Assembly (NCBI GenBank): GCA_963777095.1
Contig: CAVZOY010000001.1
Coordinates: 682,001-746,000 of the forward strand
From: CAVZOY01 sp963777095
GTDB taxonomy: Bacteria > Actinomycetota > Actinomycetes > Mycobacteriales > Geodermatophilaceae
Direction: 5' to 3'
DNA: 64,000 nucleotides
The first letter of the stretch is position 1; every line of letters begins with the position of its first letter. Shown one piece after another: positions 8,538-17,651 of this stretch. The notes beneath the pieces were generated by a model, which was given only the letters and a program-made list of their open reading frames with translations, was not told the DNA's origin and did no database searches. The translations under genes were made by a program, and so were the position numbers.

Positions 8538-11179
8538 TCAGGGCGCCAGCGCCTCGACGAGTGCGGCGTCCACCCCGAGCGTGCCGGCCGGCCTCGACGT
8601 CCGCCCGCCACCGGTCGGGGTCGATCCGGTCCCGAGCGGGGCCGACACCCCGCTCCAGGAGAGCGGCGTCCGGCGGGTCGAGCGGCAGCTCCAGGGTGTC
8701 GCGCATCGCGGTGGCGGCGCCGAGCATGTGCGCCGCGCGCACGGGGTCGTCGAGCCCGGCGAACGCCACCGCGAAGAGCTCGAGGAGCGACACCGACATG
8801 TCCGGGTCGCCCAGACCGGCCGCGGTCGCGGAGACGTCGCGCAGGCCGGCCGAGTGCCTCGGCGGGGCGGGCGTCCTCGAGCAGCGCGCCGGCGATGTTC
8901 ACGTGGTCGGCCACGACCCCCCAGGTGTCCCCGCGCGCGCGGTCCAGCGCCAGGGCCTCCTGCAGCCGCACCAGCGCCGCGTCCGTCCGGCCCTCGTCGA
9001 TGTCCAGCATCGCCAGGTTCGAGAGTGCGGCGGCCAGCCGATCGGTGGCACCCGCCCGGCGGGCGAGCTCGACCGCCTCGGTCAGCATCTCCCGCGCGAC
9101 TCCCGGCTCCCCGAGGGCCCGGTGCGCGACCGCGAGGCTGGACAGCTCGCGGGCGATCCGCTCCTCGTCCCCCTGCGCACGCCAGTAGGCCAGCGACCGG
9201 CGCAGCACGTCGCGGCCCTGCTCGAGCCTCGCCGTGCTGGGCGAGCAGGACGCCGAGCCCGTGCAGCGCCGTCATCAGCTCGCGGGCTGTCCATGTCGCC
9301 CGCGGACTCGACGACCCGGGACAGCCACCGCCGGCCCTCCGCCTGGTAGCCGCCCACGTACCAGTACCAGTGCAGCGCCTGGCACAGCCGCAGCCCGATC
9401 CCGAGCGCCTCCGACACGCCACCGGACGGCGGGCCGTCGGGGACCGCCCAGTCCAGTGCCGCGCGGACGTTGTCGAGCTCCTGCTCGAGCCGGTCCTTCG
9501 CGGTCAGGAACATGCCGGTGCGCAGCTGCGGGGCCACCTCCTCGACGAAGGCGAGGTAGTGCTCCGCGTGCCGCTTGCTGGCCGGCTCCAGCTCCTGGGC
9601 CTCCGCCAGCAGCTCCCGCGCGTAGACGGAGATGGTGCGCAGCAGGCGGACCCGCGGCTCGCCGCCCCAGCCCTCGCCCACGGCGGCCAGGCTGACGTCG
9701 ACCAGGTCCTCGACCGCCTGGAGCGGGTCGAGGTCGCCGTCCACGACCGCGGCCACCGCGTCGAGCCCGAAGTCCCCGGCGAACACGCCCAGCGCCCGGA
9801 ATACCCGCTGCTGCTCCGGGGTCAGCAGGCCGTAGCTCCACGTCACCGCGCCCCGCAGCGTGCGGTGCCGCTCGGGCCGGGCGGTCTGGCTGACGGCGAC
9901 GTCGAGGTCCGCGGCCAGCCGGGTGCGCAGCGCCCTCGGGGAGAGCAGTTTCGTGCGCGCCGCCACCAGCTCGATCGCCAGCGGCAGGCCGTCGAGGAGC
10001 CGGCAGATCTCGGCCACGTCCTCGGCGACGTCCGGCGTCACCTCGAAGCCGGGCCGCACCAGCCGGGCCCGCTCGGCGAACAGCGCGACCGCTCCGGAGC
10101 CCTCCACCCGGTCGCGCATCGGCAGGGTGAGCGGCGGCACCGCGTGCTCGCGCTCGCCGTAGACGTGCAGCGGCCGCCGCGACGTCGCGACGACGGCCAC
10201 CCCCGGGGCCGCCGCGAGCAGCTGCTCGACGACGGCGCCCGCCTCGGGCAGCTGCTCGAGGTTGTCGAGCACCAGTATCAACCGCAGGTCGGCGAGGAAG
10301 CGGAGCACGTCGGCACGGGGACCGCGCATCGGCGGGCAGGCCGAGAGTCTCGGCGAGCGTGGACTCCATGACGTCGCGGGTGCGTGCGGCCTCCAGGGCG
10401 ACGAAGAACACGCCGTCCGGAAAGGCGTCGGAGAGGGACTCGGCCACCGCGACCGCCAGCCGGGTCTTCCCGGACCCGCCGGGACCGGTGAGCGTCACCA
10501 GCCGGCAGCGGTCCTCGGCGAGCATCCGGTGCAGCTCGGCGAGCTCGCCGTCCCGGCCGACGATCGCCGTCGCCTGGGGCGGGAGGTGGGTGCGCCCACC
10601 CGGCGTCCGCAGCGGCGGGAACTGCTCGGCCGAGCCCGGCCGGGCTCAGCTGGGCCAGGGTCACCGGCTGCGGAAAGTCCTTGAGCCGGTGCCGTCCGAG
10701 GTCGGTGAGGACGGCGCCGTCCGGCAGGTGTCCGGCGACGAGCTGCCGGGTGGCCTCGGTCAGCACGATCTGTCCGCCGTGCGCGGCGGCGGCGACGCGG
10801 GCGGCGAGGTGGACGTCGATGCCGACGTAGCCGTCGTCGTGCGGGGTCGGCTCGCCCGGTGTGCAGCCCCATGCGGACACGGAGCCGCCCACCCGGCGGC
10901 CACGGGTGCCCGGCCAGACCGCGCTGCGCCGTCGAGCGCCGCCGTCACCCCGTCCAGCGCCGACGGGAAGACGACGAAGAAGCTGTCGCCCTCCGTGCCG
11001 AGCTCCCGGCCGCCGCACCGCGCGAAGGCCTCGCGCAGGATCCGCCGCTGCGCGTCGAGCACGTCGGCGTACCCCTCGCCCAGGGCGCGCAGCACCGACG
11101 TCGACCCCTCGATGTCGCTGAAGAGCAGCGTCAGCGTCCCGGTGGGCAGCGCATCCGGCACGCGGCGACCGTAGGGCAC
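8538..11179 (-). CDS. adenylate/guanylate cyclase-domain AfsR-like STAND ATPase regulator (many frame breaks)
   Basis: One long gene readable in successive frames. The N-terminus is a class-III cyclase homology domain (LLFSDIEGSTSVLRAL, then GTEGDSFFVVFPSA). Next come the STAND/NB-ARC-like ATPase motifs LTGPGGSGKTRLAVAVAE (Walker A), LILVLDNLEQL (Walker B), VVATSRRPLHVYGE and LPLAIELVAAR. The C-terminal half is TPR-like. Such proteins couple ligand or stress sensing to transcription, although no DNA-binding domain is visible. I count about eight breaks (near 10930, 10857, 10635, 10330, 9285, 9232, 8860 and 8583). Each adjoining segment is family-like, so either error-rich sequence or a recently decayed gene explains it. 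Confidence 0.75.
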
Positions 11180-11216
11180 CGGGCCCGGCCGGAGGCCGCC
11201 GTCGGTCGCGGCGGCG

Positions 11217-11420
11217 TCAGCCTTCCGTCGTCAGGCTGATCGCCCCGGTCGGGCAGGCGTAGGCGGCCCGCTGCAACACGCCCGGGTCGGTGACCCCGAC
11301 GCCGGGCAGGACGCGGGCCTGCGCGGTGTCCTCGTCCACCTCGAAGGCCTCCGGGGCGGTGAGCGCGCAGTCGCCGGACCCGACGCAGCGCCCGGGATCG
11401 ATGCTGACCCGGACGCTCAC
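11217..11420 (-). CDS. 3Fe-4S ferredoxin, P450 partner
   Basis: 67-residue small ferredoxin. Cys12 and Cys18 (CVGSGDC) and Cys56 in ACPTGAI are the cluster ligands. The position that holds a fourth Cys in 4Fe-4S proteins is Ser15, indicating a 3Fe-4S cluster as in actinobacterial P450 ferredoxins. The GTG start overlaps the P450 stop (GTGA), so the two are translationally coupled and the ferredoxin presumably delivers electrons to that P450. No ferredoxin reductase gene is adjacent. Confidence 0.9.
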   Translation of the reverse strand: MSVRVSIDPGRCVGSGDCALTAPEAFEVDEDTAQARVLPGVGVTDPGVLQRAAYACPTGAISLTTEG

Positions 11421-12667
11421 CGGGCACCCGCCGCGTCGCCCTCCCCGAAGACCACCGGGAAGTGCATCCACCGCGAGCCACGCGAGGTGCGGTCGTCGCG
11501 CTGCGGCGGCCGCGCCGGGTCCGGGCGGACGCCGCGCGCGGCGAACTCCTGCACCATCAGGGCGATCAGCCCGTAGAGGTGCGACTCCCCCACCCCGTCG
11601 CGCAGCATCGCGCCGGTCAGGGGCAGACCGCCGGCGACGCTGCGGCCGATGCAGATGTGCGGTCCGGCGCCGAAGGAGTGGCCCCACAGCGGCACGTCGT
11701 CCCGCACGCGCCGGTCGGGGTCGAACTCGTCCGGGTGCTCGCCGAACAGCTCCGGGTCGCGGTTCGCGGTGCGCGCGTCGAGCGCCACGGTCGCGCCCCG
11801 CGACACCGGGCAGCCGACGACCTCGGCGTCCTCCTCCGCGAAGCGCTTGAACTCCGGCGTCGTCGGGATCAGCCGCAGCGTCTCGTGCACCACCTTCTGC
11901 GCGTCCAGCCGGCCGGCGGCCACCCGCTCGAGCCATTCCGTGCGCGGGCCGGCGCCGTCCAGGCCGAGGAGGAAGAAGAAGACGTTGCACACCGTCTGCG
12001 CGCTCGTGTGGCTGCCGCCGTGCAGGAACAGCGCGACCTCGCGCACCAGCAGGTCGTGGTCGGCGAACATCGGGTCGCCGGCGCGCAGCCTGCGCACGGC
12101 CTCGGTGAGCAGGTCGTACGGCGCCTCCTCGCCGGCGTCGAGCAGCGCCTCCCGGCGGCGACGGGACGGCGTGACGTAGGCGCGGTCGAAGGCGTGCAGG
12201 AGCGCGATCGTCTCCTCCTGCACCTTGCGCTTGTCGCCGACGATGTCGTGGATCGCGGCGGCCTGGGCGATCACCTTCACGTGCTCGAACAGGTCGGCCA
12301 GCTGCTCCGCGCTGCCGTCGTGGTCGACACCTGCCCGCCGCGCGGCGAGGACGACGGTGATCGAGCCGGCCAGGTCGAACAGGTCGACCGCCCCGACGGC
12401 CCCGCGGTCGAGCACGTCGGCGAGGATCTTCGGGAAGAGCACCTGCTCGTACTCGTCCAGCGCGGACCGCCGGAACAGCGCGTTCTCGAGCCGCCGCCGC
12501 TCCCGGTGCTCGTCGCCGTGCAGCAGGCTCAGGATCCCGGCGCGCGGATTGCCCTCCTCGAACGACTTGCGGTCCAGCGTCCGCGACAGCGCCGGGTGGT
12601 ACAGCGCCTTGCGGATCTCGTCGAAGTCGTCGAATCGGAGCAGTTCCTGCGCGGCGTCCTGCGGCAT
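11417..12667 (-). CDS. cytochrome P450
   Basis: 416-residue soluble cytochrome P450. The I-helix region HGGSHTSAQT, the K-helix ExxR as ETLR (about residue 260) and the heme loop FGAGPHICIG (axial Cys about residue 338) are all present. It should hydroxylate an unknown substrate using electrons from the overlapping ferredoxin. ATG 12667 is chosen because a GAGGGGA ribosome-binding site precedes it and MPQDAAQELLRF is a normal N-terminus; the in-frame ATG 32 codons upstream would read through the hairpin at 12696-12728. The I-helix lacks an obvious acidic-Thr pair, so the oxygen-activation residues are atypical. Confidence 0.9.
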   Translation of the reverse strand: MPQDAAQELLRFDDFDEIRKALYHPALSRTLDRKSFEEGNPRAGILSLLHGDEHRERRRLENALFRRSALDEYEQVLFPKILADVLDRGAVGAVDLFDLAGSITVVLAARRAGVDHDGSAEQLADLFEHVKVIAQAAAIHDIVGDKRKVQEETIALLHAFDRAYVTPSRRRREALLDAGEEAPYDLLTEAVRRLRAGDPMFADHDLLVREVALFLHGGSHTSAQTVCNVFFFLLGLDGAGPRTEWLERVAAGRLDAQKVVHETLRLIPTTPEFKRFAEEDAEVVGCPVSRGATVALDARTANRDPELFGEHPDEFDPDRRVRDDVPLWGHSFGAGPHICIGRSVAGGLPLTGAMLRDGVGESHLYGLIALMVQEFAARGVRPDPARPPQRDDRTSRGSRWMHFPVVFGEGDAAGAR

Positions 12668-12695
12668 ACGGCGTCCCCTCGTGTCCTGGCGGCCC

Positions 12696-12728
12696 GTGGT
12701 CGGCGGCACGCGGGGTGTCGCCGACCAC
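12696..12728. promoter_or_regulatory. 10-bp perfect inverted repeat in P450 leader
   Basis: GTGGTCGGCG (12696-12705) and CGCCGACCAC (12719-12728) form a perfect 10-bp stem with a 13-base loop. It sits 28 bases before the P450 start and about 40 bases after the protease stop on the minus strand. It may terminate the protease transcript (no T-run follows), attenuate the P450, or bind a dimeric regulator. Confidence 0.5.
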
Positions 12729-12766
12729 AGTCTGCCAAGAGAAGGGTCTGAAGGTAAGACCAAACC

Positions 12767-14703
12767 TCAGTCCAGTGCGGCGCCTCCCGAGCCGGATGCC
12801 CCGACGGCCGCACCGTCGGCGGCCGCGCCGGCCAGTCCCTCGGCACCGCCCATGCCCTGCGCACCGCCCCTGCCGTCCGGTCCCCCGGCCGTATTGCCGG
12901 TCAGGACGACGCGCTCGTCGGTCTGCGCCCCGCCGTAGCCGTCGGCCGACTCCGCGGCCGGCGCGGTGGCGGCGATGATCCCGCCGAACTCCTCCGGCAG
13001 GTCCTCCGCCGCCCCGACACCGGCGTCGGCGCCGTCGAGCAGCACGCCGGCCGGCGGGTTGACGAACTCGTAGTCGACCAGCCGCAACCCCTGCCCGGCG
13101 AGCTCCTGCCACTTGGCCACGAAGCTCTCCCACGTCACGTTGGCCCACAGCGCGTAGCCGTCGGCGCCCGCGAGGAAGGCTCCGGTGTACCGGTTCTCGG
13201 TACCGACCCGGTGCACGTTGAGGTCGACCAGCCGCAACCCCTGCCCCGCCCACTCCTGCCACTTGGCCACGAAGCTCGGCCAGGTCGCGTTGGCCCACAG
13301 CGCGTGCCCGCCGCTGCCGGGGAGGAAGACACCGGTGTAGCGGTCCTGCCCGCCGACCGAGTGCACGTGGACGTCGTGCAGCCGCAGGCCCTGGCCCGAC
13401 CACTCCTGCCACTTCGCGACGAAGCTGTCGAACGTCGCGCCCGCCCAGAGCGCGTGCCCGCCGCCGCCGGCGAGGAACACGCCGGTGTACCGGTCCTGGC
13501 CGCCCTCGGAGTGCACGTGGACGTCGTGCAGCCGCAGACCCGAGTTCGAGAACTCCTGCCACTTGGTCCGGAAGCTGTCCCAGGAGGCGTTGGCCCACAG
13601 CGCGTGCCCACCGCTGCCGGGCAGGAACACGCCCGAGAACCGGGGGCCGGCCCCGGTCGCCCGCACGTGCACGTCGACCAGCCGGAGCCCGTCTGCGCTC
13701 CACTGTTCCCACTTGGTGCGGAAGCTGTCCCACGTGGCGTTGGCCCACAGCGCGTAGCGACCGGTGCCCGCCCGCCAGACCCCGGAGTAGCCCTTCTCGA
13801 AGAAGCGCTCGTAGATCTTCGCGACCGTCTGCCGGTCGCCGAAGCTCATCCCGTTGCGCTGGCCGATGGTCACGCCGGCCCGCTTCGGGACGATCGTCGG
13901 CTTCGACGAGTCCTTGGCGAAGCTGGTGCCGTGGTAATGCATGATCGAGCCGAAGTCGTAGTCGAAGTAGTCGACCGACCCCGGCTTGGTCTGGAAGTTG
14001 CCCCGTGCGTCGGTCTCGCCGGCCGGGGCGGCCCGTCCTGGATGTTGTCCCACTTGATCTCGACGAAGCTGTCGCGGTCCGACCGCGACTGCTCGTGGTA
14101 GACGCCGAGGGCATGCAGGAACTCGTGGACGAGGATCGGCCACGGGTGCGCGTCGGCGAGCATCAGGTTCTGCTGCCCGCCGCGCATCCCGATCGCCGAC
14201 GAGCTGAACGTCGCCGTCCCGTTGCTGCGGATCTGGATCCAGTTCGGCCACGAGGCCTGGTTGGCCGATGTCCGCTGCGTGAAGCGGATGCCGGTGTTCT
14301 GCTGCAGGTGGGTGATCGCGTCGGTGATCCGCTGCTGGTTCGGCACCCCGGCGTCGACGGCCCACGCCACCCGCCCGTTGGTCCACAGGAAGTCGGAGTC
14401 GCCGGGCAGCCCGAGGCCGTGCGATACCTCGTCGGGGATCGTGCCGTCCCGACCGCTGCCCGGGCCCTCGCTGCCGGCGTACGCGACGGTCTGCCGGACG
14501 GCCCGGCGCCGCGAGATCTCCTCGGCGTCGGCCCGCACCTGCTCGACAGGGCCCATGTCGATGCAGCCCTCGTGGATGGCCCGCCCGTCGACCACGACGT
14601 ACTGGACGGGGAACTCCACCAGTCCGGGGCCGCTCAGGTACCCCTGTCCCGTCTCGCTGCCGTGCGCCATGTGGTCGATGAGGCCGAGCTGCTGGTCGTC
14701 CAT
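12767..14703 (-). CDS. astacin-family (M12A) zinc metalloprotease with five tandem BTRD1-like repeats (frame break)
   Basis: The zinc-binding signature HEFLHALGVYHEQSR (His193, His197, His203) and the downstream Met-turn SIMHYHGTSF identify an astacin peptidase. The catalytic domain is split by one frame break near 14020-14035; both halves match the family. It is followed by five repeats of about 50 residues of the form YTGVFLxGxxGHALWAxATWxSF...QGLRLVD. These resemble the bacterial tandem repeat domain BTRD1 and are probable substrate- or polymer-binding modules. The C-terminus is Gly/Ala-rich. No signal peptide is visible, which is unusual for an astacin. ATG 14703 follows a GGGCAGG ribosome-binding site and lies 29 bases after a small ORF on the same strand. 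Confidence 0.85.
13062..13793 (-). repeat. five tandem repeats of about 150 bp inside the astacin gene
   Basis: Five consecutive units of 49-50 residues starting at GYSGVW, FSGVF, YTGVF, YTGVF and YTGAF. Each contains ALWA, a TWxSF-like pair, KW(E/Q)(Q/E) and GLRLxD. The units are clearly homologous but diverged, so they are older than a recent slippage event. Units 3 and 4 are the most alike. Confidence 0.85.
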
Positions 14704-14732
14704 GTCCTGCCCTTTCGATAGGTCCTGCGGAG

Positions 14733-15062
14733 TCAGCGGATGCGCGAGAGCGCCACGGAGACCGTCCGGTCGCCGGTGACGGAAAGCCGGGTCGCCGCGG
14801 TGTTGAGGAACTCGACGGGCCGCCCGTCCGCGGTGCGGCCCCGCACGGAGACGACCACGCCGGGCTCGTAGGAGCCGGCCCGGTCGCTGACGTCGACCGA
14901 CAGCCGGACCGAGGGCCGGTCGGCCGACACGGTGAAGGGAGCGGAGGTCGTCCGGTCGGGGCCCGACGGGGCGTCGGCCATCGCGAGGTCGTCGATCTGG
15001 ACGTCGGCGACCGCGTCGAGCACGTCCTCGGTCAAGCCGTCGAAGCGCAGGTCGAGATCCAT
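14733..15062 (-). CDS. small hypothetical protein preceding the astacin gene
   Basis: 109 residues, not confidently recognised. The first 50 residues are acidic (MDLDLRFDGLTEDVLDAVAD). The second half is a predicted all-beta domain (FTVSADRPSVRLSVDVSDR, then VVVSVRGRTADGRPVEFLN) loosely reminiscent of YbaY/YscW-like beta domains. No signal peptide. It is encoded 29 bases upstream of the protease on the same strand, so the two are probably co-transcribed. A chaperone, inhibitor or carrier for the protease is possible but unproven. Confidence 0.6.
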   Translation of the reverse strand: MDLDLRFDGLTEDVLDAVADVQIDDLAMADAPSGPDRTTSAPFTVSADRPSVRLSVDVSDRAGSYEPGVVVSVRGRTADGRPVEFLNTAATRLSVTGDRTVSVALSRIR

Positions 15063-15144
15063 CCCGCTGCTCCCGCCGTCCGGTCCCCGATCCGGGCGGA
15101 TGCTCGCGCCCGCGGCGTCACACGGGCGTCACGGGCGGGGCAGG

Positions 15145-15729
15145 TCAGCCCACGAGCTCCCGCAGGGAGAGCCGGTCGGCCTCGTCGCGGCGGACGACGA
15201 CGGTCCACTCCGCTCCCCGGACGCCGCCCGCCGCCCGGGCCGTCGCCAGCAGCGACCGCCAGCCGCAGTCGTGCCGCGCCATGCTGCGCGCGCTCACGGT
15301 GCGGTGCCGCCGCTCCTGACCCCGGACGGCCGCCTCGGGCCGGACGTCGAGCAGCAGCAGCCGGACCTCGCGCCCGGAGCGCCGTCCCGCCGCGACCAGT
15401 GCCTCGCGACGGCGGGAGCTCGTCAGCGGGTCGGTCACCACCACCACCGGGGCGGCTCCGCGGACGACGCGCCGCACGGTCAGCCGGTGCCAGGCGTGCA
15501 CGGCGGGCCGCAGCCACCGGTAGGGCAGCCGCACCCCGGCGGCGCGCAGCCGCTCGGCCACGTACTCGGAGTCCAGCCCGCAGACCCCGGTCCCGTCGCC
15601 GGCAAGCAACCGGGTGAGCAGGCGGGTCTTGCCCGCGCCGGGCAGTCCTCCGATGAGCAGCAGAAGGTGTTGCGACCGGGCCGGATCCACGGTGTCGGCC
15701 GCGCGCGCCTCCCCTGCCGTCCTGGTCAC
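15145..15729 (-). CDS. P-loop ATPase/kinase (AAA_33-like)
   Basis: 194 residues with a Walker A motif GLPGAGKT at about residues 28-35 and a kinase-like core: VVVVTDPLTSSRRREAL resembles the Walker B region, followed by EVRLLLLDVRPEAAVRGQERR, a lid-like basic segment. Members of this group phosphorylate small molecules or RNA ends. The substrate cannot be deduced and no informative neighbour is present. The start at 15729 gives 25 residues before the P-loop. Confidence 0.7.
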   Translation of the reverse strand: MTRTAGEARAADTVDPARSQHLLLLIGGLPGAGKTRLLTRLLAGDGTGVCGLDSEYVAERLRAAGVRLPYRWLRPAVHAWHRLTVRRVVRGAAPVVVVTDPLTSSRRREALVAAGRRSGREVRLLLLDVRPEAAVRGQERRHRTVSARSMARHDCGWRSLLATARAAGGVRGAEWTVVVRRDEADRLSLRELVG

Positions 15730-15777
15730 GGGGTCATCGTCCCCCGCCGACCTGGACGGTCCCTGTGCGCGAGCTGC

Positions 15778-15942
15778 TCAGAAGTCGTGCGCCTCGTCGT
15801 ACCCGTAGTCGCCCGAGCGGTCCTCCGGGCGGGCGACCGGAGGCACGTCGCCGCCGTCCCCCTCGGGCCGGCGGGCGGCCAGGACCTCCTCGTGGACCAG
15901 GTCGTAGCCGTAGTCGCCGCCCGGATCCTGCTCCCTGCCCAT
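15778..15942 (-). CDS. 54-residue acidic protein with duplicated GDYGYD motif
   Basis: A small ORF shown real by a strong GGAGGAGG ribosome-binding site before ATG 15942 and by its internal symmetry. It has GGDYGYDLVHEEV near the N-terminus and SGDYGYDEAHDF at the C-terminus, separated by an Arg/Glu/Pro linker. No membrane segment. I recall similar short actinobacterial proteins with GDxGYDxAH motifs, but no function is known to me. It is encoded upstream of, and divergent from, the flavohemoglobin gene. Confidence 0.7.
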   Translation of the reverse strand: MGREQDPGGDYGYDLVHEEVLAARRPEGDGGDVPPVARPEDRSGDYGYDEAHDF

Positions 15943-16146
15943 TCCGGCCTCCTCCGTCGTACGCCCGTGACCTGCATGTTCCTCGGCAGGGGTGTCCCCC
16001 ACAAGAGTGCTGCGGTGGTGACGCGGGCGATCCCGGGGCAGGGTGGAGGGGTCCACGATTCGCGGGGGAACGACCGTCACGGCCACCGGGCCGGCTCTTA
16101 CAGGGCCGCCCCGAACGCTGACGGCGAGCGAGCGAGGAGAACGCCT

Positions 16147-17394
16147 GTGCTGTCCGACCGTTCCCGCCCGGTGATCGAGGCGACCCTCCCGGTCGTCGCC
16201 GACCACATCCAGGAGATCGCCCGGCGGTTCTACGTCCACCTGTTCGAGCAGCACCCCGAGCTCAACGACGGGGTGTTCAACCGGGGCAACCAGAGCGAGG
16301 GCACCCAGCAGGTGGCCCTGGCCGGCTCGGTGGCCGTCTTCGCCAGCGCCCTGGTGAAGACCCCCGAGCAGCTGCCGGAGACCCTGTTGTCGCGCATCGC
16401 GCACAAGCACGCGTCCCTGGGCATCACGCCGGCGCAGTACGACGTCGTCCACGACAACCTCTTCTGGGCGATCGTCGACGTGCTCGGCGACGCGGTCACG
16501 CCCGACGTGGCCGCCGCCTGGGACGAGGTCTACTGGCTGATGGCCTACGCCCTGATCCACACCGAGCGCGGGCTCTACAGCGCCCGCGGCGTCCGCCCGG
16601 AGACGGTGTGGCGGGACTGGCGGGTGGTCGAGAAGACCGCCGAGACCGACGAGGTGGTGACCTTCCGGCTGCAGCGCACCGACGACCGGCTGGTCAAGAC
16701 GTCGCTGCCCGGCCAGTACGTGACCGTGCAGGTGCCCATGCCGGACGGCGTCCGTCAGCCGCGGCAGTACAGCCTGACCAGGGCCGACGACGGCGAGCAC
16801 CGCCAGTTCGCGGTCAAGCGGGTGCGCGGCGAGGGCAAGCCCGACGGCGAGGTCTCCAACTTCCTCTGCGACAAGGTCGACGTCGGCGACGTCCTCACGC
16901 TGTCGCTGCCGTTCGGCGACGTCGTCCTCGACGACGCCCGGCCGGCGGTCTTCGCCAGCGCCGGGATCGGGATCACCCCGATGGCCGGGATGCTCTCGCA
17001 CCTGGCCGCGGCGGGTTCGCACCTGCCGGTCACCCTGCTGCACGCCGACACCGACGAGGACTCCTTCGCGCTGCGACGGCAGGTGCTCGAGGACGCCCGC
17101 CGCATCCCCGGCGCGACGGTGCACGTCTGGTACGAGAACGGCGCCCAGAGCAGCCTGCCGGTGGACGGCGTCCACGAGGGCGTCATGGCGCTGGACGACG
17201 TGGTCTTCCAGGACGGCGCCATGTACTACCTGTGCGGTCCACTGCCGTTCATGCAGGCCGTGCGCAGCACGCTGATCGACCGCGGCGTGGCACCCCGGGA
17301 CATCCAGTACGAGGTCTTCGGCCCCGACCTCTGGCAGGCGGACTTCGTCACGGAGGACGCCCCGGGCGCCGAGGCCGCCGTCGCTCCGGCCTGA
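16147..17394 (+). CDS. hmp: flavohemoglobin (nitric oxide dioxygenase)
   Basis: 415 residues with the three classical domains. The globin domain has Tyr29 in RFYVHLF (B10) and proximal His88 in IAHKHASLG. The FAD domain begins at about residue 155 (RQYSLT is the flavin-binding motif). The NAD domain follows (SAGIGITPMAGML, then YYLCGPLPFMQAV and EVFGPDLW). It converts NO and O2 to nitrate using NADH. GTG 16147 is preceded by AGGAGA at normal spacing and gives the standard N-terminus. The upstream gap to 15942 shows no convincing NsrR or similar operator by eye, only a half-copy of the 6.2-kb repeat near 16005. Confidence 0.93.
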   Translation: MLSDRSRPVIEATLPVVADHIQEIARRFYVHLFEQHPELNDGVFNRGNQSEGTQQVALAGSVAVFASALVKTPEQLPETLLSRIAHKHASLGITPAQYDVVHDNLFWAIVDVLGDAVTPDVAAAWDEVYWLMAYALIHTERGLYSARGVRPETVWRDWRVVEKTAETDEVVTFRLQRTDDRLVKTSLPGQYVTVQVPMPDGVRQPRQYSLTRADDGEHRQFAVKRVRGEGKPDGEVSNFLCDKVDVGDVLTLSLPFGDVVLDDARPAVFASAGIGITPMAGMLSHLAAAGSHLPVTLLHADTDEDSFALRRQVLEDARRIPGATVHVWYENGAQSSLPVDGVHEGVMALDDVVFQDGAMYYLCGPLPFMQAVRSTLIDRGVAPRDIQYEVFGPDLWQADFVTEDAPGAEAAVAPA

Positions 17395-17651
17395 TCCGAC
17401 ACGCCGCCCCGAGCAGGATCTTCGTCTCCGCGGGAGCGGACGGCGCGTGACGGGAGCGGGACGCTGCGTCGAACCCTGAGTGGCACCGGGTGGTGCTGGT
17501 GCGCCAGACTGCGAACCAGTCACCGAGGCACGGGGGAAGCGGAGGTGCCCTGCATGACGTCCTGCCCACGCCCGCCCGTTCGAGCTCCCGCAGAGCCGGG
17601 TCCTGCGCACTGACCAGCCACTTCCCGACCCCGTCAGCAGGAGGACCCCGC

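Noticed and set aside
12777..12960. Possible PE_PGRS-like repetitive protein in the Gly/Ala-rich 3' end of the astacin gene
   Set aside because: It is the in-frame low-complexity tail of the protease, not an independent gene or repeat element.
13062..13793. CRISPR-like array because of regular 150-bp periodicity
   Set aside because: The units are in-frame protein repeats with diverged sequence; there are no short identical repeats with unique spacers and no cas genes.
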